The notes: a model not told the origin generated them from the sequence alone. Positions 27,967 to 38,637 are shown, numbered from the stretch's first letter. The stretch: DNA of 64,000 nucleotides from Tardiphaga sp. 709 (GCF_032401055.1 NZ_CP135529.1:6012501-6076500), one strand, 5' to 3'. Numbers and translations are program-made.

Positions 27967-28359
27967 ATGATCGATCACATCTCCATCGCGGTCAGCAATC
28001 TCGAACGTGCCGTGCCCTTCTACGAGCGTAGTTTCGCGCCGCTTGGCATGACCCGGCTGGTAACACGGCCGGCAATGGTTGGGTTCGGCAAGACCTATCC
28101 CGAAATCTGGCTCAATCTGCGTGCAGGCATGGCACCGCTACCGCTTGATAGCGGTGTGCATCTTTGTCTGCGCGCGAAGACGACGGATGAGGTTGATGCG
28201 TTTTATGCGGCAGCCATGGCCGCCGGCGGTGTCTCGGAAAGTGCGCCCTCGCTGCGGCCGCATGATCGCGTGCGCTACTATGCGACTTTCATCGCCGATG
28301 CCGATGGCAATCGCATCGAGGTGGTGACGTTCCCGAAGGACGACGCCACCACGTCGTAG
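27967..28359 (+). CDS. VOC (glyoxalase/bleomycin resistance) family protein
   Basis: A 130-residue single vicinal-oxygen-chelate protein. It begins MIDHISIAVSNLERAVPFYE with a metal-ligand His, and has the second-half HLCLRAKTTDEVDAFYAAA and the C-terminal DADGNRIEVVTFP carrying the metal-ligand Glu. Such proteins act as lyases, dioxygenases or binding proteins, so no substrate is proposed. A strong AGGGGAGG Shine-Dalgarno precedes the ATG at 27967. It converges with the LOG gene with six bases between stops. Confidence 0.87.
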   Translation: MIDHISIAVSNLERAVPFYERSFAPLGMTRLVTRPAMVGFGKTYPEIWLNLRAGMAPLPLDSGVHLCLRAKTTDEVDAFYAAAMAAGGVSESAPSLRPHDRVRYYATFIADADGNRIEVVTFPKDDATTS

Positions 28360-28365
28360 AAGGCC

Positions 28366-28971
28366 TCAGAGCCGCGTCGCGACGTCCGGAGCCAGCTTCT
28401 TGGCTTCGTCGGAGGCCAGTGCCGCAGCGGTGCGGAGCCGGGGCAGGATGTCTTCGGCACGGTCGGCCGTCAGCACGTCCAGCGGCAGTGTCGGCCGGAT
28501 GAAGGCGGTCGAGCGCATGTGTTTGAGCAGCTCGAGCAGCGGCTCCCAGAAGTTATCGATATTGGCCATCAGGATCGGCTTGCTGTGGCGGCCGAGCTGT
28601 TGCCAGGTGAGCTGTTCGACCAGCTCTTCCAACGTGCCGATGCCGCCGGGCAGGGCGACGAAGGCGTCCGACCGCTCAAACATCAGCCGTTTGCGCTCAT
28701 GCATGTCGTGGGTGACGATCAGTTCCTGGGCGGCGGTCAGCGCGTTTTCGCGCTTGGTCAGGAATTCCGGGATGATGCCGGTGACCCGTCCGCCATTGTC
28801 CAGCACGGACTTGGCTACCGCGCCCATCAGGCCGATGGAGCCGCCGCCATAGACTAGGCCGATACCTTGCTCGGCCATGATCTTGCCGAGCGTAACGGCT
28901 GATTCGACGAAACTGGGATTGGTACCGGGGCCGGAGCCGCAATAGACGCAAATCGTTTTAATTGTGCTCAT
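28366..28971 (-). CDS. LOG family protein (cytokinin riboside 5'-monophosphate phosphoribohydrolase type)
   Basis: A 201-residue Rossmann-like protein of the LOG (TIGR00730) group. It has ICVYCGSGPGTNP at the N-terminus, LVYGGGSIGLMGAVA, and the signature PGGIGTLEELVEQLTW with the catalytic Glu, plus the arginine in MHERKRLM. LOG enzymes cut the N-glycosidic bond of nucleoside 5'-monophosphates. The ATG at 28971 is used; another in-frame ATG lies three codons upstream. The Atm1-type exporter gene is divergent, 209 bases away. Confidence 0.9.
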   Translation of the reverse strand: MSTIKTICVYCGSGPGTNPSFVESAVTLGKIMAEQGIGLVYGGGSIGLMGAVAKSVLDNGGRVTGIIPEFLTKRENALTAAQELIVTHDMHERKRLMFERSDAFVALPGGIGTLEELVEQLTWQQLGRHSKPILMANIDNFWEPLLELLKHMRSTAFIRPTLPLDVLTADRAEDILPRLRTAAALASDEAKKLAPDVATRL

Positions 28972-29180
28972 GGAATCCATGTGGCACTGCGGGATAACAG
29001 CGTCAAGACACGGAATGAACGCGATACGGGAAATTCCTGCCCGGGACACCTCTCCGCAGGGAAAAGAATGCTCCGCGAGGGTGCGACGTTCCGGCAAAGC
29101 GCCTATATGCATTCTAATGAAATCGACCTCCATTTTGAGCCGGCCCCGGGCCGCAGCTCCGTTCGCTCCAGGCGCCGTGC

Positions 29181-31136
29181 ATGTCTGATTCCGATCCCGC
29201 GCTGAACGACGAGACAGCTCCCAACCCGGCCTATATCGAGCGCGGCACGCTGTTCGGAACGCTCGCCCATTTGTGGCCCTATATCTGGCCGGGCGACCGC
29301 GACGACCTGAAGATGCGCGTCGTCTGGTCCATGCTGCTGCTGCTGGTCGCCAAGGCGGCCACCCTGACAGTGCCGTTCACCTTCAAATGGGCGATCGATG
29401 CGCTGACCGGCGCCGATACGGCTCCGGTCCAGTCCTCGAACTGGACGCTGTGGCTGATCGCATCGCCGGTCGCCATGACCGTCAGCTACGGCGCGATCCG
29501 CGTGCTGATGGCGATCTTCACGCAATGGCGCGACGGCATCTTTGCCAAAGTGGCGATGCATGCAGTGCGCAAGCTGGCCTATCTCACTTTCGTCCATATG
29601 CACGAACTGTCGCTGCGCTTTCATCTGGAGCGCAAGACCGGTGGTTTGACGCGCGTGCTCGAACGCGGCCGCGCAGGCATCGAAGTCATCGTGCGCATGG
29701 TGATCCTGCAACTGGTGCCGACCATCGTCGAGCTGTTGCTGGTGATGGGTGTGCTGCTCTGGCAGTTCGACTGGCGCTATGTGCTGGTCGTAGCGATCAC
29801 CGTGGTCGTCTACATGTATTATACGTATCTGGCGACCGAGTGGCGCATCGCCATCCGCCGCAATATGAACGAGTCCGATACCGAGGCGAATACCAAGGCG
29901 ATCGACTCGCTGCTGAACTACGAGACGGTCAAATATTTCAGCGCCGAAACGCGTGAGGCCGAACGCTATGACAAGACCGTCGAGCGCTTCGAGCGCGCCA
30001 GCGTCAAGACCTATACCTCGCTGGCTGTCCTCAATACCGGGCAGGCGATCATCTTCACGCTCGGTCTGACATCGACCATGCTGATGTGTGCGGTCGGCGT
30101 GCGCAACGGCACCCACACGGTGGGCGATTTTGTCATGATCAACGCCATGATGATCCAGCTGTACCAGCCGCTGAATTTCATGGGCATGGTCTATCGCGAG
30201 ATCAAGCAGGCGATCATCGACATCGAGAAGATGTTCGGTGTCCTGAACCGCAATCCGGAAGTGAAGGATATTCCAGGAGCCAAGCCGCTGCTGGTGACAT
30301 CCGGCGCTGTGCGCTTCGACGATGTACGTTTCGCCTACGATCCGGAGCGGCCAATCTTGAAGGGGCTCTCCTTCGAGGTGCCGGCCGGCAAGACCGTCGC
30401 CATCGTCGGCCCGTCGGGCGCCGGCAAGTCGACGATCTCGCGGCTGCTGTTCCGGCTCTATGACGTGTCCGGTGGCACGATCTCCATCGACGGCCAGAAC
30501 ATTCGCAATGTCACGCAGGCCTCGTTGCGCCAGTCGATCGGCATGGTCCCGCAGGACACCGTGCTGTTCAACGACACCATTCGCTACAACATCCGCTACG
30601 GCCGCTGGGACGCGACGGACGAAGAGGTCGAGGAAGCTGCCCGGATGGCGCAGATCGACCCGTTCATCCGGATGTCGCCGAAGGGCTACGAGACCGAAGT
30701 GGGCGAGCGCGGACTGAAACTCTCCGGCGGCGAGAAGCAGCGCGTGGCCATTGCGCGGACCGTGCTGAAGGGCCCGCCGATCTTGCTGCTCGACGAAGCG
30801 ACGTCGGCGCTCGATAGCCATACCGAGCAGGAGATCCAGGACGCGCTGGAGAAGGTCTCGCAGGGCCGTACCTCGCTGGTGATTGCGCATCGACTGTCCA
30901 CCATTGTCGGCGCCGACGAGATCATCGTGCTCGACCAGGGCCGGATCGCCGAGCGCGGCACCCATGGCCAGTTGCTGGCCGCCGGCGGTCTCTATGCCAG
31001 CATGTGGAACCGGCAGCGCGAGGCCCAGGAGGCCCGCGAACGGCTCGCCCAGATAGGCGACGATGCCATCGCCCCCAATCGCACTCCGCCGCCGGTCGAC
31101 GACGATCGCCTGATGACGCCTGACGCGGCGGAATAA
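29181..31136 (+). CDS. Atm1/HMT1-type ABC exporter, fused permease and ATPase
   Basis: Half-transporter of 651 residues in the inner membrane. The N-terminal half is an ABC type-1 exporter domain with six hydrophobic helices and the Atm1-typical block MNESDTEANTKAIDSLLNYE (within limits), where the ATM family binds glutathione derivatives. The C-terminal ATPase has Walker A GPSGAGKST (about residue 409), signature LSGGEKQRVAIAR (about 514) and Walker B ILLLDEATSALD (about 533). Bacterial homologues export glutathione-bound metals; this activity is inferred. The psd-pssA genes follow on the same strand. Confidence 0.92.
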   Translation: MSDSDPALNDETAPNPAYIERGTLFGTLAHLWPYIWPGDRDDLKMRVVWSMLLLLVAKAATLTVPFTFKWAIDALTGADTAPVQSSNWTLWLIASPVAMTVSYGAIRVLMAIFTQWRDGIFAKVAMHAVRKLAYLTFVHMHELSLRFHLERKTGGLTRVLERGRAGIEVIVRMVILQLVPTIVELLLVMGVLLWQFDWRYVLVVAITVVVYMYYTYLATEWRIAIRRNMNESDTEANTKAIDSLLNYETVKYFSAETREAERYDKTVERFERASVKTYTSLAVLNTGQAIIFTLGLTSTMLMCAVGVRNGTHTVGDFVMINAMMIQLYQPLNFMGMVYREIKQAIIDIEKMFGVLNRNPEVKDIPGAKPLLVTSGAVRFDDVRFAYDPERPILKGLSFEVPAGKTVAIVGPSGAGKSTISRLLFRLYDVSGGTISIDGQNIRNVTQASLRQSIGMVPQDTVLFNDTIRYNIRYGRWDATDEEVEEAARMAQIDPFIRMSPKGYETEVGERGLKLSGGEKQRVAIARTVLKGPPILLLDEATSALDSHTEQEIQDALEKVSQGRTSLVIAHRLSTIVGADEIIVLDQGRIAERGTHGQLLAAGGLYASMWNRQREAQEARERLAQIGDDAIAPNRTPPPVDDDRLMTPDAAE

Positions 31137-31187
31137 TCTCTGCTAAAGCAGGGCCAGATTCTGCCCGAACCCAGGTTTTAAGCACCC

Positions 31188-31886
31188 ATGTCCATCGCAA
31201 ATTCCATCCGTGGCCAGATCCCGCCGATCCACAAGGAAGGCTATCCGTTCATTGGCGCCTTTGCGCTGGCGAGCCTGGTGCTGTTCTGGATCTGGACGCC
31301 GCTCGGATGGATCGGCACGGTCCTGACGGTCTGGTGTGCGCTGTTCTTCCGCGATCCGGTCCGCGTAACCCCGACCCGCGAGGGTGTCGTGGTGTCGCCC
31401 GCCGACGGGAAAGTGTCGATGGTGCAGCCGGTGCTGCCGCCGGCCGAACTCGGCCTTGGCGACCAGCCGCTGCTGCGTATCTCGGTGTTCATGAGCGTCT
31501 TCAACGTCCACGTAAACCGCAGCCCGGTGGCTGGCCGGATCGAGCGCATTGCCTATCGGCCGGGCAAGTTCATCAATGCTGAGCTGGACAAGGCCAGCGA
31601 GGACAATGAGCGCAATTCGCTGGTGATTTCGACCCCCGGCGGCCGGATCGGCGTGGTGCAGATCGCCGGGCTTGTGGCGCGCCGGATCGTGTCCTTCGTG
31701 CGCGAGGGCCAGACCCTGAGCGCCGGCGAGCGCTTTGGCCTCATTCGCTTCGGCTCCCGGCTGGATATCTACCTGCCGGAAGGCAGCAAGGCGCTGGTGG
31801 CCGTGGGGCAGACCGCGATTGCCGGCGAGACCGTGCTGGCCGATTTCCGGATCGGTGACGGCGGCCGGACCTACCGCGTCGATTAA
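31188..31886 (+). CDS. psd: Phosphatidylserine decarboxylase proenzyme
   Basis: Makes phosphatidylethanolamine from phosphatidylserine at the inner membrane. The 232-residue protein is the short bacterial type with an N-terminal hydrophobic region (about 20-50), the VSPADGKV motif, the [15 protein letters not shown] block and the self-cleavage Gly-Ser within RFGSRLD (about residues 187-190), where the pyruvoyl cofactor forms. pssA follows after 74 bases and makes its substrate, so the pair form a phospholipid operon. Confidence 0.95.
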   Translation: MSIANSIRGQIPPIHKEGYPFIGAFALASLVLFWIWTPLGWIGTVLTVWCALFFRDPVRVTPTREGVVVSPADGKVSMVQPVLPPAELGLGDQPLLRISVFMSVFNVHVNRSPVAGRIERIAYRPGKFINAELDKASEDNERNSLVISTPGGRIGVVQIAGLVARRIVSFVREGQTLSAGERFGLIRFGSRLDIYLPEGSKALVAVGQTAIAGETVLADFRIGDGGRTYRVD

Positions 31887-31960
31887 CCCCGATTTCCTGC
31901 CGGTTTGGGCGGCAGGACGCCACAATGGCGGAGCAGGGTGGGATTTGCTAGGATCACGCC

Positions 31961-32842
31961 ATGCAAATGCCTCCTGACCAGTCTCCCGAGACGCGCCGCC
32001 GCCGGTTCCGGACCATTCCGATCCGGATGCTGGTGCCGAACATGATCACGCTGCTGGCGATCTGCGCCGGCCTGACGGCGATCCGCCTGTCCACCGAGGG
32101 CCGGATGGAACTCGCGGTTGCGGCCATCGTCTTCGCGGCCGTGCTCGATGGTGTCGATGGCCGTGTCGCCCGCATGATCAAAGGCCAGTCCAAATTCGGC
32201 GCCGAGCTCGACAGCCTGGCTGACTTCGTCAATTTCGGCGTTGCGCCTGGCCTGATCCTGTATTTCTGGCAGCTCCATGATCTCAGCAATGCTGGCTGGA
32301 TCGCCGCGATGGTGTTCGCCATCGCCGGCAGTCTGCGGCTGGCGCGTTTCAACGCCACTATGGACGATCCGGACAAGCCGGCCTTTGCCGCGAACTTTTT
32401 CACGGGCATGCCGGCGCCGCTGGGCGCGCTCACCGTGATGCTGCCGATCTATCTGGGCTTCCTGGGCATGCCGATGCCGCCCGCCATCCTGACGACCCTC
32501 TACACGCTGCTGGTCGGCTTCCTGATGGTGTCGCGGCTGCCGGTGTTCTCCGGCAAGGCCGTGAACATGCGGGTGCCGCGTGAGCTGGTGCTGCCGGTGT
32601 TCGTCGGCGTCGTGCTCTTCATCGCGCTGCTGATCGGCTACCCCTGGCACATCCTGTCGGCGCTCTCGATCATGTATCTGCTGAGCCTTCCGCTGGGCTG
32701 GAAATCGTATCGCGATCAGGAACGTGCGCTCGCCGCGCAGTCGGTGGTCCCTGTCGATCCGGCGGCGCCCCATGCGTCGACGCCCTATACGCCGGGGGCA
32801 CCTGAGATCGCACCGGATGATCGGCCCGCACGCCTGAACTGA
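31961..32842 (+). CDS. pssA: CDP-diacylglycerol--serine O-phosphatidyltransferase
   Basis: Integral membrane enzyme that makes phosphatidylserine for the psd step. The 293-residue product carries the complete CDP-alcohol phosphotransferase signature Asp63-x2-Asp66-Gly67-x2-Ala70-Arg71-x8-Gly80-x3-Asp84-x3-Asp88 (within DGVDGRVAR and GAELDSLAD). Several transmembrane helices follow, and the C-terminal 50 residues form a polar tail. The gene ends before a strong terminator at 32865. Confidence 0.95.
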   Translation: MQMPPDQSPETRRRRFRTIPIRMLVPNMITLLAICAGLTAIRLSTEGRMELAVAAIVFAAVLDGVDGRVARMIKGQSKFGAELDSLADFVNFGVAPGLILYFWQLHDLSNAGWIAAMVFAIAGSLRLARFNATMDDPDKPAFAANFFTGMPAPLGALTVMLPIYLGFLGMPMPPAILTTLYTLLVGFLMVSRLPVFSGKAVNMRVPRELVLPVFVGVVLFIALLIGYPWHILSALSIMYLLSLPLGWKSYRDQERALAAQSVVPVDPAAPHASTPYTPGAPEIAPDDRPARLN

Positions 32843-32864
32843 TTGTCCATCTCGCGAACAATTC

Positions 32865-32906
32865 ATGCAGCCGCTTTCCACGACGAAAGCGGCTGCATTT
32901 CGTTTT
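32865..32906 (+). terminator. Rho-independent terminator after pssA
   Basis: A 14-bp perfect stem, ATGCAGCCGCTTTC (32865-32878) with GAAAGCGGCTGCAT (32885-32898), around a 6-base loop, followed by TTCGTTTT. It lies 23 bases after the pssA stop and ends the exporter-psd-pssA transcript. Confidence 0.9.
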
Positions 32907-33000
32907 GGGCATGCAGTGAAGTCGGCTATATCCGAAGTCACTCAGCGACGACGACGTCCCGCGAAGACGGGATGCGATAATCACACACAGGAGAAACGCC

Positions 33001-33720
33001 GTGACGAATTCCGCGACCGGTCCGCTGCCCGCATCCGTTCTGGAAGCACTGGGCCGCTACGACACGCCGACCATCTGCAATGCGATGGAGATCGTCGCCC
33101 CCGAGCGCCGGTTGATCGGCTACACCACGCGTCCGCTGGTTTGTCCGTTTCCGAATCTGCCGCCCATCGTCGGCTATGCGCGCACCGCGAGCATTCGCGC
33201 GACCATGGCGTCTGGTCTGCCTGCCGCGGAGCAGAAGGCGCGGCGGCTCGCTTACTACGAGTATGTCGGTACGGGCATCGGTCCGCGCATCAGCGTGATC
33301 CAGGATATCGACGGGCCCGACGCGGGCTATGGCGCGTTCTGGGGTGAGGTGAACAGCGCCGTACACAAGGCGCTCGGTTGCCTCGGTGTGGTCACCGATG
33401 GCTCGATCCGCGATATCCCGCAATGGGCCCCGGACTTCCAAGCGCTCGCCGGCACGATCGGTCCGTCGCATGCGCATGTGCATGTAAGCGAGTTCGGCAA
33501 TGAAATACGCGTGGCCGGCATGAGTGTTCGTTCGGACGATCTGATCCATGCCGATCAACACGGCGCGGTTGTGATCCCGCTCGATGTCGCCGCGAAACTG
33601 CCGGAAGCGGCGGAGCTGTGCGGGCGGCGCGAGACACCCATTCTCGATATTGCGCGCAGTCCGTCATTCACGCTCGAGAAGCTGAAAGAGGCGATGGCGC
33701 GCTCGTCGGAAATACACTGA
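33001..33720 (+). CDS. RraA-like / aldolase family protein
   Basis: A 239-residue RraA-fold protein starting with GTG at 33001, preceded by AGGAGAA. The family core is seen as VVTDGSIRDIPQW, with the Arg-Asp pair used for substrate and metal binding in the HMG/CHA aldolases, and HADQHGAVVIPLDVA near the C-terminus. Members are 4-hydroxy-4-methyl-2-oxoglutarate aldolases, oxaloacetate decarboxylases or RNase E inhibitors. The sequence is rather different from the LigK-like protein at 57 kb, so it probably has another substrate. No catabolic neighbours are present. Confidence 0.8.
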   Translation: MTNSATGPLPASVLEALGRYDTPTICNAMEIVAPERRLIGYTTRPLVCPFPNLPPIVGYARTASIRATMASGLPAAEQKARRLAYYEYVGTGIGPRISVIQDIDGPDAGYGAFWGEVNSAVHKALGCLGVVTDGSIRDIPQWAPDFQALAGTIGPSHAHVHVSEFGNEIRVAGMSVRSDDLIHADQHGAVVIPLDVAAKLPEAAELCGRRETPILDIARSPSFTLEKLKEAMARSSEIH

Positions 33721-33840
33721 AATCCGGGGCTATTAAGACTAACGATAAAGGTTAGATGCCGATCAACCCGAACCAGCTCCGGTTGCTTGCGCGGCCGGAG
33801 GGCTTCGGGCTAACTGCCCGTTCCGCCGTGGAGACGGGTA

Positions 33841-34599
33841 TTGGAGACGGTATTGCCTCAGACCAAGGATATGAAGAAAGCTTGGAATGAGCGAGCAAAT
33901 CGTGACCCGTTCTTTTACGTCGAGACCGAGCTGTGGGATCACGATCCCGAAAAATTCTTCGCACTCGGTCGCGAACGCGCAACGCTGCTGATCGATCCTG
34001 TTCTCGCAAAATATGCACTTGATCCCGTCGGCAAGACGGCGGTCGATATCGGCTGCGGCGTCGGACGTTTCACGCAGGCGCTTGGCCGGCGTTTCACCAG
34101 GGCTGTCGGCATCGATGTGTCTGACGTCATGGTGGAAAAGGCCAAGGCGGCGGCAGCGGCGTTCAGCAATCTCGACTTCGTCGCCGGCAATGGCGTCGTG
34201 TTTCCCTTGGCGTCCGAAACTGCGGATTTCGTATGGTCATATGAGGTCTTTCAGCACATGCCGTCGCATGACGTCGTGAAGGCCAATCTGGTCGAGGTCG
34301 CCCGCATCCTGCGTCCATCCGCGCTTGGACTCATTCACTTCCGAACGGCGCATGAGTATCCGACTATCCTCTGGCATATCGCCAAGTTCGTCCCGACGCC
34401 TGTCATCCAGCGCCTGAAGATGATGCTCGGCAAGGATCCGCTGACGGCGGATACGTCGTGGCGTGGTGCAAAGCCGCTGCCGAAGAGCACGATCGCCGAC
34501 TTCTGCGTGGCCGCTGGGCTCAAGCCCATCGAGTTTCTCGATGACCCGACCCACGCACCGGGATCACGTACCTTCGTGGTCGTCCGGCGCGCTGTCTGA
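33841..34599 (+). CDS. Class I SAM-dependent methyltransferase
   Basis: A protein of up to 252 residues with a Rossmann methyltransferase core. Motif I is AVDIGCGVGRFTQALGRRF, motif II includes GIDVSDVMVEKAKAAA, and a later block FVWSYEVFQHMPS fits the post-motif region of methyltransferase type 11. The start is uncertain: TTG 33841, TTG 33853 or ATG 33871 (MKKAWNERANRDPFFY) are all in frame, and the ATG matches the usual N-terminus of this group. Substrate is unknown. The gene stands alone, 213 bases before motA. Confidence 0.82.
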   Translation: METVLPQTKDMKKAWNERANRDPFFYVETELWDHDPEKFFALGRERATLLIDPVLAKYALDPVGKTAVDIGCGVGRFTQALGRRFTRAVGIDVSDVMVEKAKAAAAAFSNLDFVAGNGVVFPLASETADFVWSYEVFQHMPSHDVVKANLVEVARILRPSALGLIHFRTAHEYPTILWHIAKFVPTPVIQRLKMMLGKDPLTADTSWRGAKPLPKSTIADFCVAAGLKPIEFLDDPTHAPGSRTFVVVRRAV

Positions 34600-34812
34600 C
34601 GCCGCACAGTCGCCCTCAATCTGTCTGCTGAACGAACTTTCAGTATCGTTCCACGCACGCTCGCGCGTCATTAATCTGTCGTTAATGAACCGTGAAGCGG
34701 TAACGCGTCCTTAATCGCAGTATCGCTAAGGTACCTTCGCGCGGCCTGATCTCGAGGCGTGCCGCCGTCCAGGACGGGCGTCGTTCGATACGTGTATAGC
34801 GTCGGAGTTGAC

Positions 34813-35586
34813 ATGGATATCACAACACTCGTCGGTTTTGTCGCTGGCATCATTGTGCTGTGTACCCTGGTCCTCATGGGCGGCAGCTTCGGGATGTTCT
34901 ACGACATCCATGCCGTTATCATCATTTTCGGCGGTTCGTTTGCCGCGACGCTGATCCGCTTTCCGCTCTCGTCCATCCTTCATGGCATTCCGCTCGGCGC
35001 CAAATTTGCGTTCACGCTGAGCCGTCTGAACGCTCGTGATCTCGTTGACGAACTCGCTCGCATCGCGGAAATCGCAAGGAAGCAGGGACCGGTCGGACTC
35101 GAAAAAGTCGAAACTGATGATGCATTCCTCGCCAAGGGAATCCGCTTCGTTGCCGACGGCTACGACCTCGAATTCATCCGCGACAATCTTGAGCGCGACC
35201 GCGACAATTTCCTCATGCATCTCGACGAAGGCTCGAAGATCTACCGCGCCATCGGCGATTGCGCGCCGGCCTTCGGCATGATCGGTACGCTGCTGGGCAT
35301 GGTGCAGATGTTCTCGAACATGTCCGATCCGTCCAAGCTCGGACCGTTCATGGCCGTCGCGCTGCTGGCGACGCTGTATGGCGCGATCGTCGGCAACCTG
35401 ATCTGTCTGCCCATCGCCGACAAACTGCACGTCAAGGTGCTCGATGAAGAGACCAACCGCACGCTCATCATCGACGGCATCCTGATGATCCGCGACTCGA
35501 AGAGCCCGGCGCTGGTGCGCGAAATGCTGCTGGCCTATCTGCCCGAGAAGCACCGCCATGACGAAAGTGAGCCGGTCCCAGCGTAA
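34813..35586 (+). CDS. motA: MotA-type flagellar motor stator protein
   Basis: Ion-channel subunit of the flagellar stator. The 257-residue protein has two N-terminal helices (LVGFVAGIIVLCTLVLM and the DIHAVIIIFGG strand region), a cytoplasmic loop with the charged residues used for torque (ARDLVDELARIAEIARKQG), and two C-terminal helices with the conserved proline in PAFGMIGTLLGMVQMF and another in CLPIAD. The ATG at 34813 (MDITTLVGF) is chosen because it starts just before helix 1. motB follows after 30 bases. Confidence 0.9.
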   Translation: MDITTLVGFVAGIIVLCTLVLMGGSFGMFYDIHAVIIIFGGSFAATLIRFPLSSILHGIPLGAKFAFTLSRLNARDLVDELARIAEIARKQGPVGLEKVETDDAFLAKGIRFVADGYDLEFIRDNLERDRDNFLMHLDEGSKIYRAIGDCAPAFGMIGTLLGMVQMFSNMSDPSKLGPFMAVALLATLYGAIVGNLICLPIADKLHVKVLDEETNRTLIIDGILMIRDSKSPALVREMLLAYLPEKHRHDESEPVPA

Positions 35587-35616
35587 TACACTGGAGGCAG
35601 GCTCGGAGCACGTCCG

Positions 35617-36441
35617 ATGGCGAAGAAAAAGCGCGGAGAAGCACACGGCGGCCACGGCTGGTTCGTGACCTTCGCCGACCTGATGGCGCTGCTGCTCAGC
35701 TACTTCGTCATGCTCGTGGCATTCTCCAGCCCTGACGGCGCCAAACTCAAGATCGTTGCCGGCTCGGTCCGCGAAGCCTTCGGCGTGCAATCCGATGCGC
35801 GATATTCGGGCGTGATCGAATCCGATGGTCTGCCGACGCGCGGCCAGACGAAGAACAAGGACCATGTGTCGCCGGACGATGCGTCCAACGTCACCAGTCC
35901 GAGCGAGAAGGGCGGCCGTCCCGCGGGCGCCAAGCTGAAGATGGACCGCGAATTCGCGCTCGCCTCGGCGTCACTGCGGCAGGCGCTGCAGGACATGCCG
36001 GAGATCAACGAGATCTCCAAGAACATCATGTTCGAGGAAACCAAGCAGGGCCTCAATCTGGAAATCATCGACCAGAACGGCCGCTCGATGTTTGCTGACG
36101 GATCCAAGGTTCCCTATGAGCGCACACGTCTGTTGCTGCAGAAGCTCGCCGGGCCACTAAAGGCAACACCGCTGCGCGTGGCTATCGTCGGTCACACCGC
36201 CGCGGGCTTCGTACCGGCGCGCAGCGAATACGATGCATTCGATCTGTCGGCCGATCGCGCCAATGTCGTTCGACAGATTCTGGAACGGGAAGGGCTGCCG
36301 TCGTCCCATATCTTCTCGGTGTCGGGCAAGGCGGACAGCCAGCCGCTATTCCCCGACGATCCGACCATGGCTGCCAACCGGCGGGTGACCATTACGCTGA
36401 TGCGGGAAGACCCCCCGCTGCCGCCAAACCTCAAGCCGTAA
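35617..36441 (+). CDS. motB: MotB-type stator protein with OmpA peptidoglycan-binding domain
   Basis: Partner of MotA that anchors the stator to peptidoglycan. The 274-residue sequence has a basic N-terminus, one helix with the proton- or sodium-binding Asp21 ([16 protein letters not shown]), a long linker, and an OmpA-like domain (about 145-265) including [25 protein letters not shown] and NRRVTITLM. It overlaps no neighbour; an ATG 30 bases after motA with GGAGGC upstream is used. No other flagellar genes are in the window. Confidence 0.9.
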   Translation: MAKKKRGEAHGGHGWFVTFADLMALLLSYFVMLVAFSSPDGAKLKIVAGSVREAFGVQSDARYSGVIESDGLPTRGQTKNKDHVSPDDASNVTSPSEKGGRPAGAKLKMDREFALASASLRQALQDMPEINEISKNIMFEETKQGLNLEIIDQNGRSMFADGSKVPYERTRLLLQKLAGPLKATPLRVAIVGHTAAGFVPARSEYDAFDLSADRANVVRQILEREGLPSSHIFSVSGKADSQPLFPDDPTMAANRRVTITLMREDPPLPPNLKP

Positions 36442-36611
36442 AACAGTCAATTCCTTTTTTACTGCTCCAGCCTCTTTTTTGCTGGGCAATGCCGATTTTT
36501 GCTGCGCTCCCGATAAGCGATCTGCGGCAGTATAGGCTAGTGTCCCGGTTGACTGGCATTGCCCGGCGCGCCATAGCCGGGTCCGGATTGTCCAGAGGCG
36601 TTACGAGCAGA

Positions 36612-38513
36612 ATGGCCGTTACGGAAACAACAGGCGAGGGACCGATCGAAGTTCCGGTTCATACCGGCTTCTGGTCGCTCACGGTCGGCAGTATCGGCGT
36701 CGTATTTGGCGACATCGGAACGTCGCCACTTTACGCTTTCCGCGAGGCGGTACACGGCGCGACGCATGGCGCCCCGGTGACGCCCGTCATCGTGCTCGGC
36801 GTGCTCTCATTGATCCTGTGGGCGCTGTTCATCGTCGTGACAGCGAAATACGTGCTGTTCCTGCTGCGCGCCGACAACAATGGCGAGGGCGGGACGCTGT
36901 CGCTGATGGCGCTCGGCCAGCGTGCCTTGGGTCGGCGGAGCTTGCCGCTGATGGTACTGGGCGTGATCGGCGCCTCGATGTTCATCGGCGATTCCATGAT
37001 CACTCCCGCGATTTCGGTGCTGTCGGCGGTGGAAGGTCTGAAACTCAAGGCGCCCGCGCTCGAACCCTATGTCGTGCCGGTTACGGTCGCGATTCTCGTG
37101 GTGCTGTTTTCCGTTCAGCGGATCGGTACCGCCAAGGTGGCATCCGCCTTCGGGCCGGTGATGATCATCTGGTTCACGACGCTGGCATTGATGGGTGCTT
37201 CGCACATCTCGGATGATCCGACCGTGCTGAAAGCGATCAATCCATATTATGCCGTACAGTTCATGTTGAGCCACGGCACCATTGGTCTCGTCACCTTGGG
37301 CGCAGTCTTCCTGGCCGTGACCGGCGGTGAGGCGCTCTACGCGGATCTCGGCCATTTCGGTCGCAGACCAATTCAATACGGCTGGTTCTTCTTCGTGCTG
37401 CCGGCGTTGATGATCAATTATTTCGGGCAGGGCGCGCTCGTGCTGTCGAACCCGGCCGCGATCGAAAATCCGTTCTATCGGATGGCACCTGAATCGATGC
37501 TGTTGCCGCTGATCGCGCTGGCGACGGCCGCTACCGTGATCGCGAGCCAAGCGGTGATCACCGGTGCCTATTCATTGGTGCGTCAGGCGGTGCAGCTTGG
37601 CCTGCTGCCGCGCTTCGAAGTGCGCTTCACCTCCGAGACCCATGCCGGCCAGATCTATTTGCCTCGGGTCAATCGTCTGCTGCTGATCGGTGTGCTGCTG
37701 CTGGTGCTGCTGTTCAAATCGTCGAGTGGTCTGGCCTCGGCCTATGGCATCGCGGTCTCCACCACCATGGTGGCTGATGGTATCATGGGCTTCGTGGTGA
37801 TCTGGAAGCTGTGGAACTGGAAGGCCGCGACTGCCGCTGCGATCATAGCGCCGCTGGTGTTCGTTGATCTGGCCTTCCTCAGCGCCAATCTCCTGAAGCT
37901 GCTGGAAGGCGCTTGGGTGCCGTTGCTGTTCGGCGTGCTGATGGCCGGCATGATCTGGACCTGGCGCCGCGGCGCGGCGATCCTGATCACCAAGACGCGC
38001 CGTATCGAAGTGCCGTTGCGCGATCTCATCAAGAGTCTGGAAAAGCGCCCCCCGCATATCGTGAAGGGCACCGCGGTGTTTCTCACCAGCGATCCCGAAT
38101 TCGTGCCGACGGCGCTGCTGCATAATCTGAAGCACAACAAGGTTCTGCACGAACACAACGTGATCCTGACCATCGAGACCGCGCAGACGCCGAAGGTCGA
38201 TCTCGGCGAACGCGTTCGTATGGAGAATATCAGCGACAAGTTCTCGATGGTGAAGCTGCGTTTCGGCTTCATGGAATCGCCAAACGTCCCCAAGGCGCTG
38301 GTCGTCGCGCGTAAGCTCGGCTGGCAATTCGACATCATGGCGACGTCGTTCTTCGTGTCGCGGCGCTCGCTGAAGCCGTCGGCGCAATCCGGTATGCCGC
38401 TGTGGCAGGATCATCTGTTCATTGCGCTCAGCCGTTCGGCGAACGACGCCACCGACTATTTCCAGATCCCCACCGGACGCGTGGTGGAGGTCGGTACTCA
38501 GGTGACGATCTAA
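36612..38513 (+). CDS. kup: Kup system potassium uptake protein, copy 1
   Basis: Twelve-helix potassium/proton symporter in the inner membrane, 633 residues. The KUP signature [21 protein letters not shown] opens the first helix, followed by [16 protein letters not shown] and [19 protein letters not shown] cytoplasmic C-terminal domain of about 180 residues ends in [19 protein letters not shown]. The ATG at 36612 ([10 protein letters not shown]) is preferred to 36489, which would add a long unrelated extension. A second kup gene lies 124 bases downstream in the same direction. Confidence 0.93.
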   Translation: MAVTETTGEGPIEVPVHTGFWSLTVGSIGVVFGDIGTSPLYAFREAVHGATHGAPVTPVIVLGVLSLILWALFIVVTAKYVLFLLRADNNGEGGTLSLMALGQRALGRRSLPLMVLGVIGASMFIGDSMITPAISVLSAVEGLKLKAPALEPYVVPVTVAILVVLFSVQRIGTAKVASAFGPVMIIWFTTLALMGASHISDDPTVLKAINPYYAVQFMLSHGTIGLVTLGAVFLAVTGGEALYADLGHFGRRPIQYGWFFFVLPALMINYFGQGALVLSNPAAIENPFYRMAPESMLLPLIALATAATVIASQAVITGAYSLVRQAVQLGLLPRFEVRFTSETHAGQIYLPRVNRLLLIGVLLLVLLFKSSSGLASAYGIAVSTTMVADGIMGFVVIWKLWNWKAATAAAIIAPLVFVDLAFLSANLLKLLEGAWVPLLFGVLMAGMIWTWRRGAAILITKTRRIEVPLRDLIKSLEKRPPHIVKGTAVFLTSDPEFVPTALLHNLKHNKVLHEHNVILTIETAQTPKVDLGERVRMENISDKFSMVKLRFGFMESPNVPKALVVARKLGWQFDIMATSFFVSRRSLKPSAQSGMPLWQDHLFIALSRSANDATDYFQIPTGRVVEVGTQVTI

Positions 38514-38637
38514 GCATCTTTTGTCATGTCCGGTTCCCCGATTTGCGCTATAACGGGTGTGATCATCGGGGCCGGGAACGGCCTCGCTGCCCCGCTGTTC
38601 AGAGACCTGCGATTCAGAAGTCTTCGAGGCCGTTTCC

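Noticed and set aside
29103-30965. 620-codon minus-strand frame opposite the Atm1-type exporter gene
   Set aside because: Antisense shadow with His/Arg-rich composition and no known motif.
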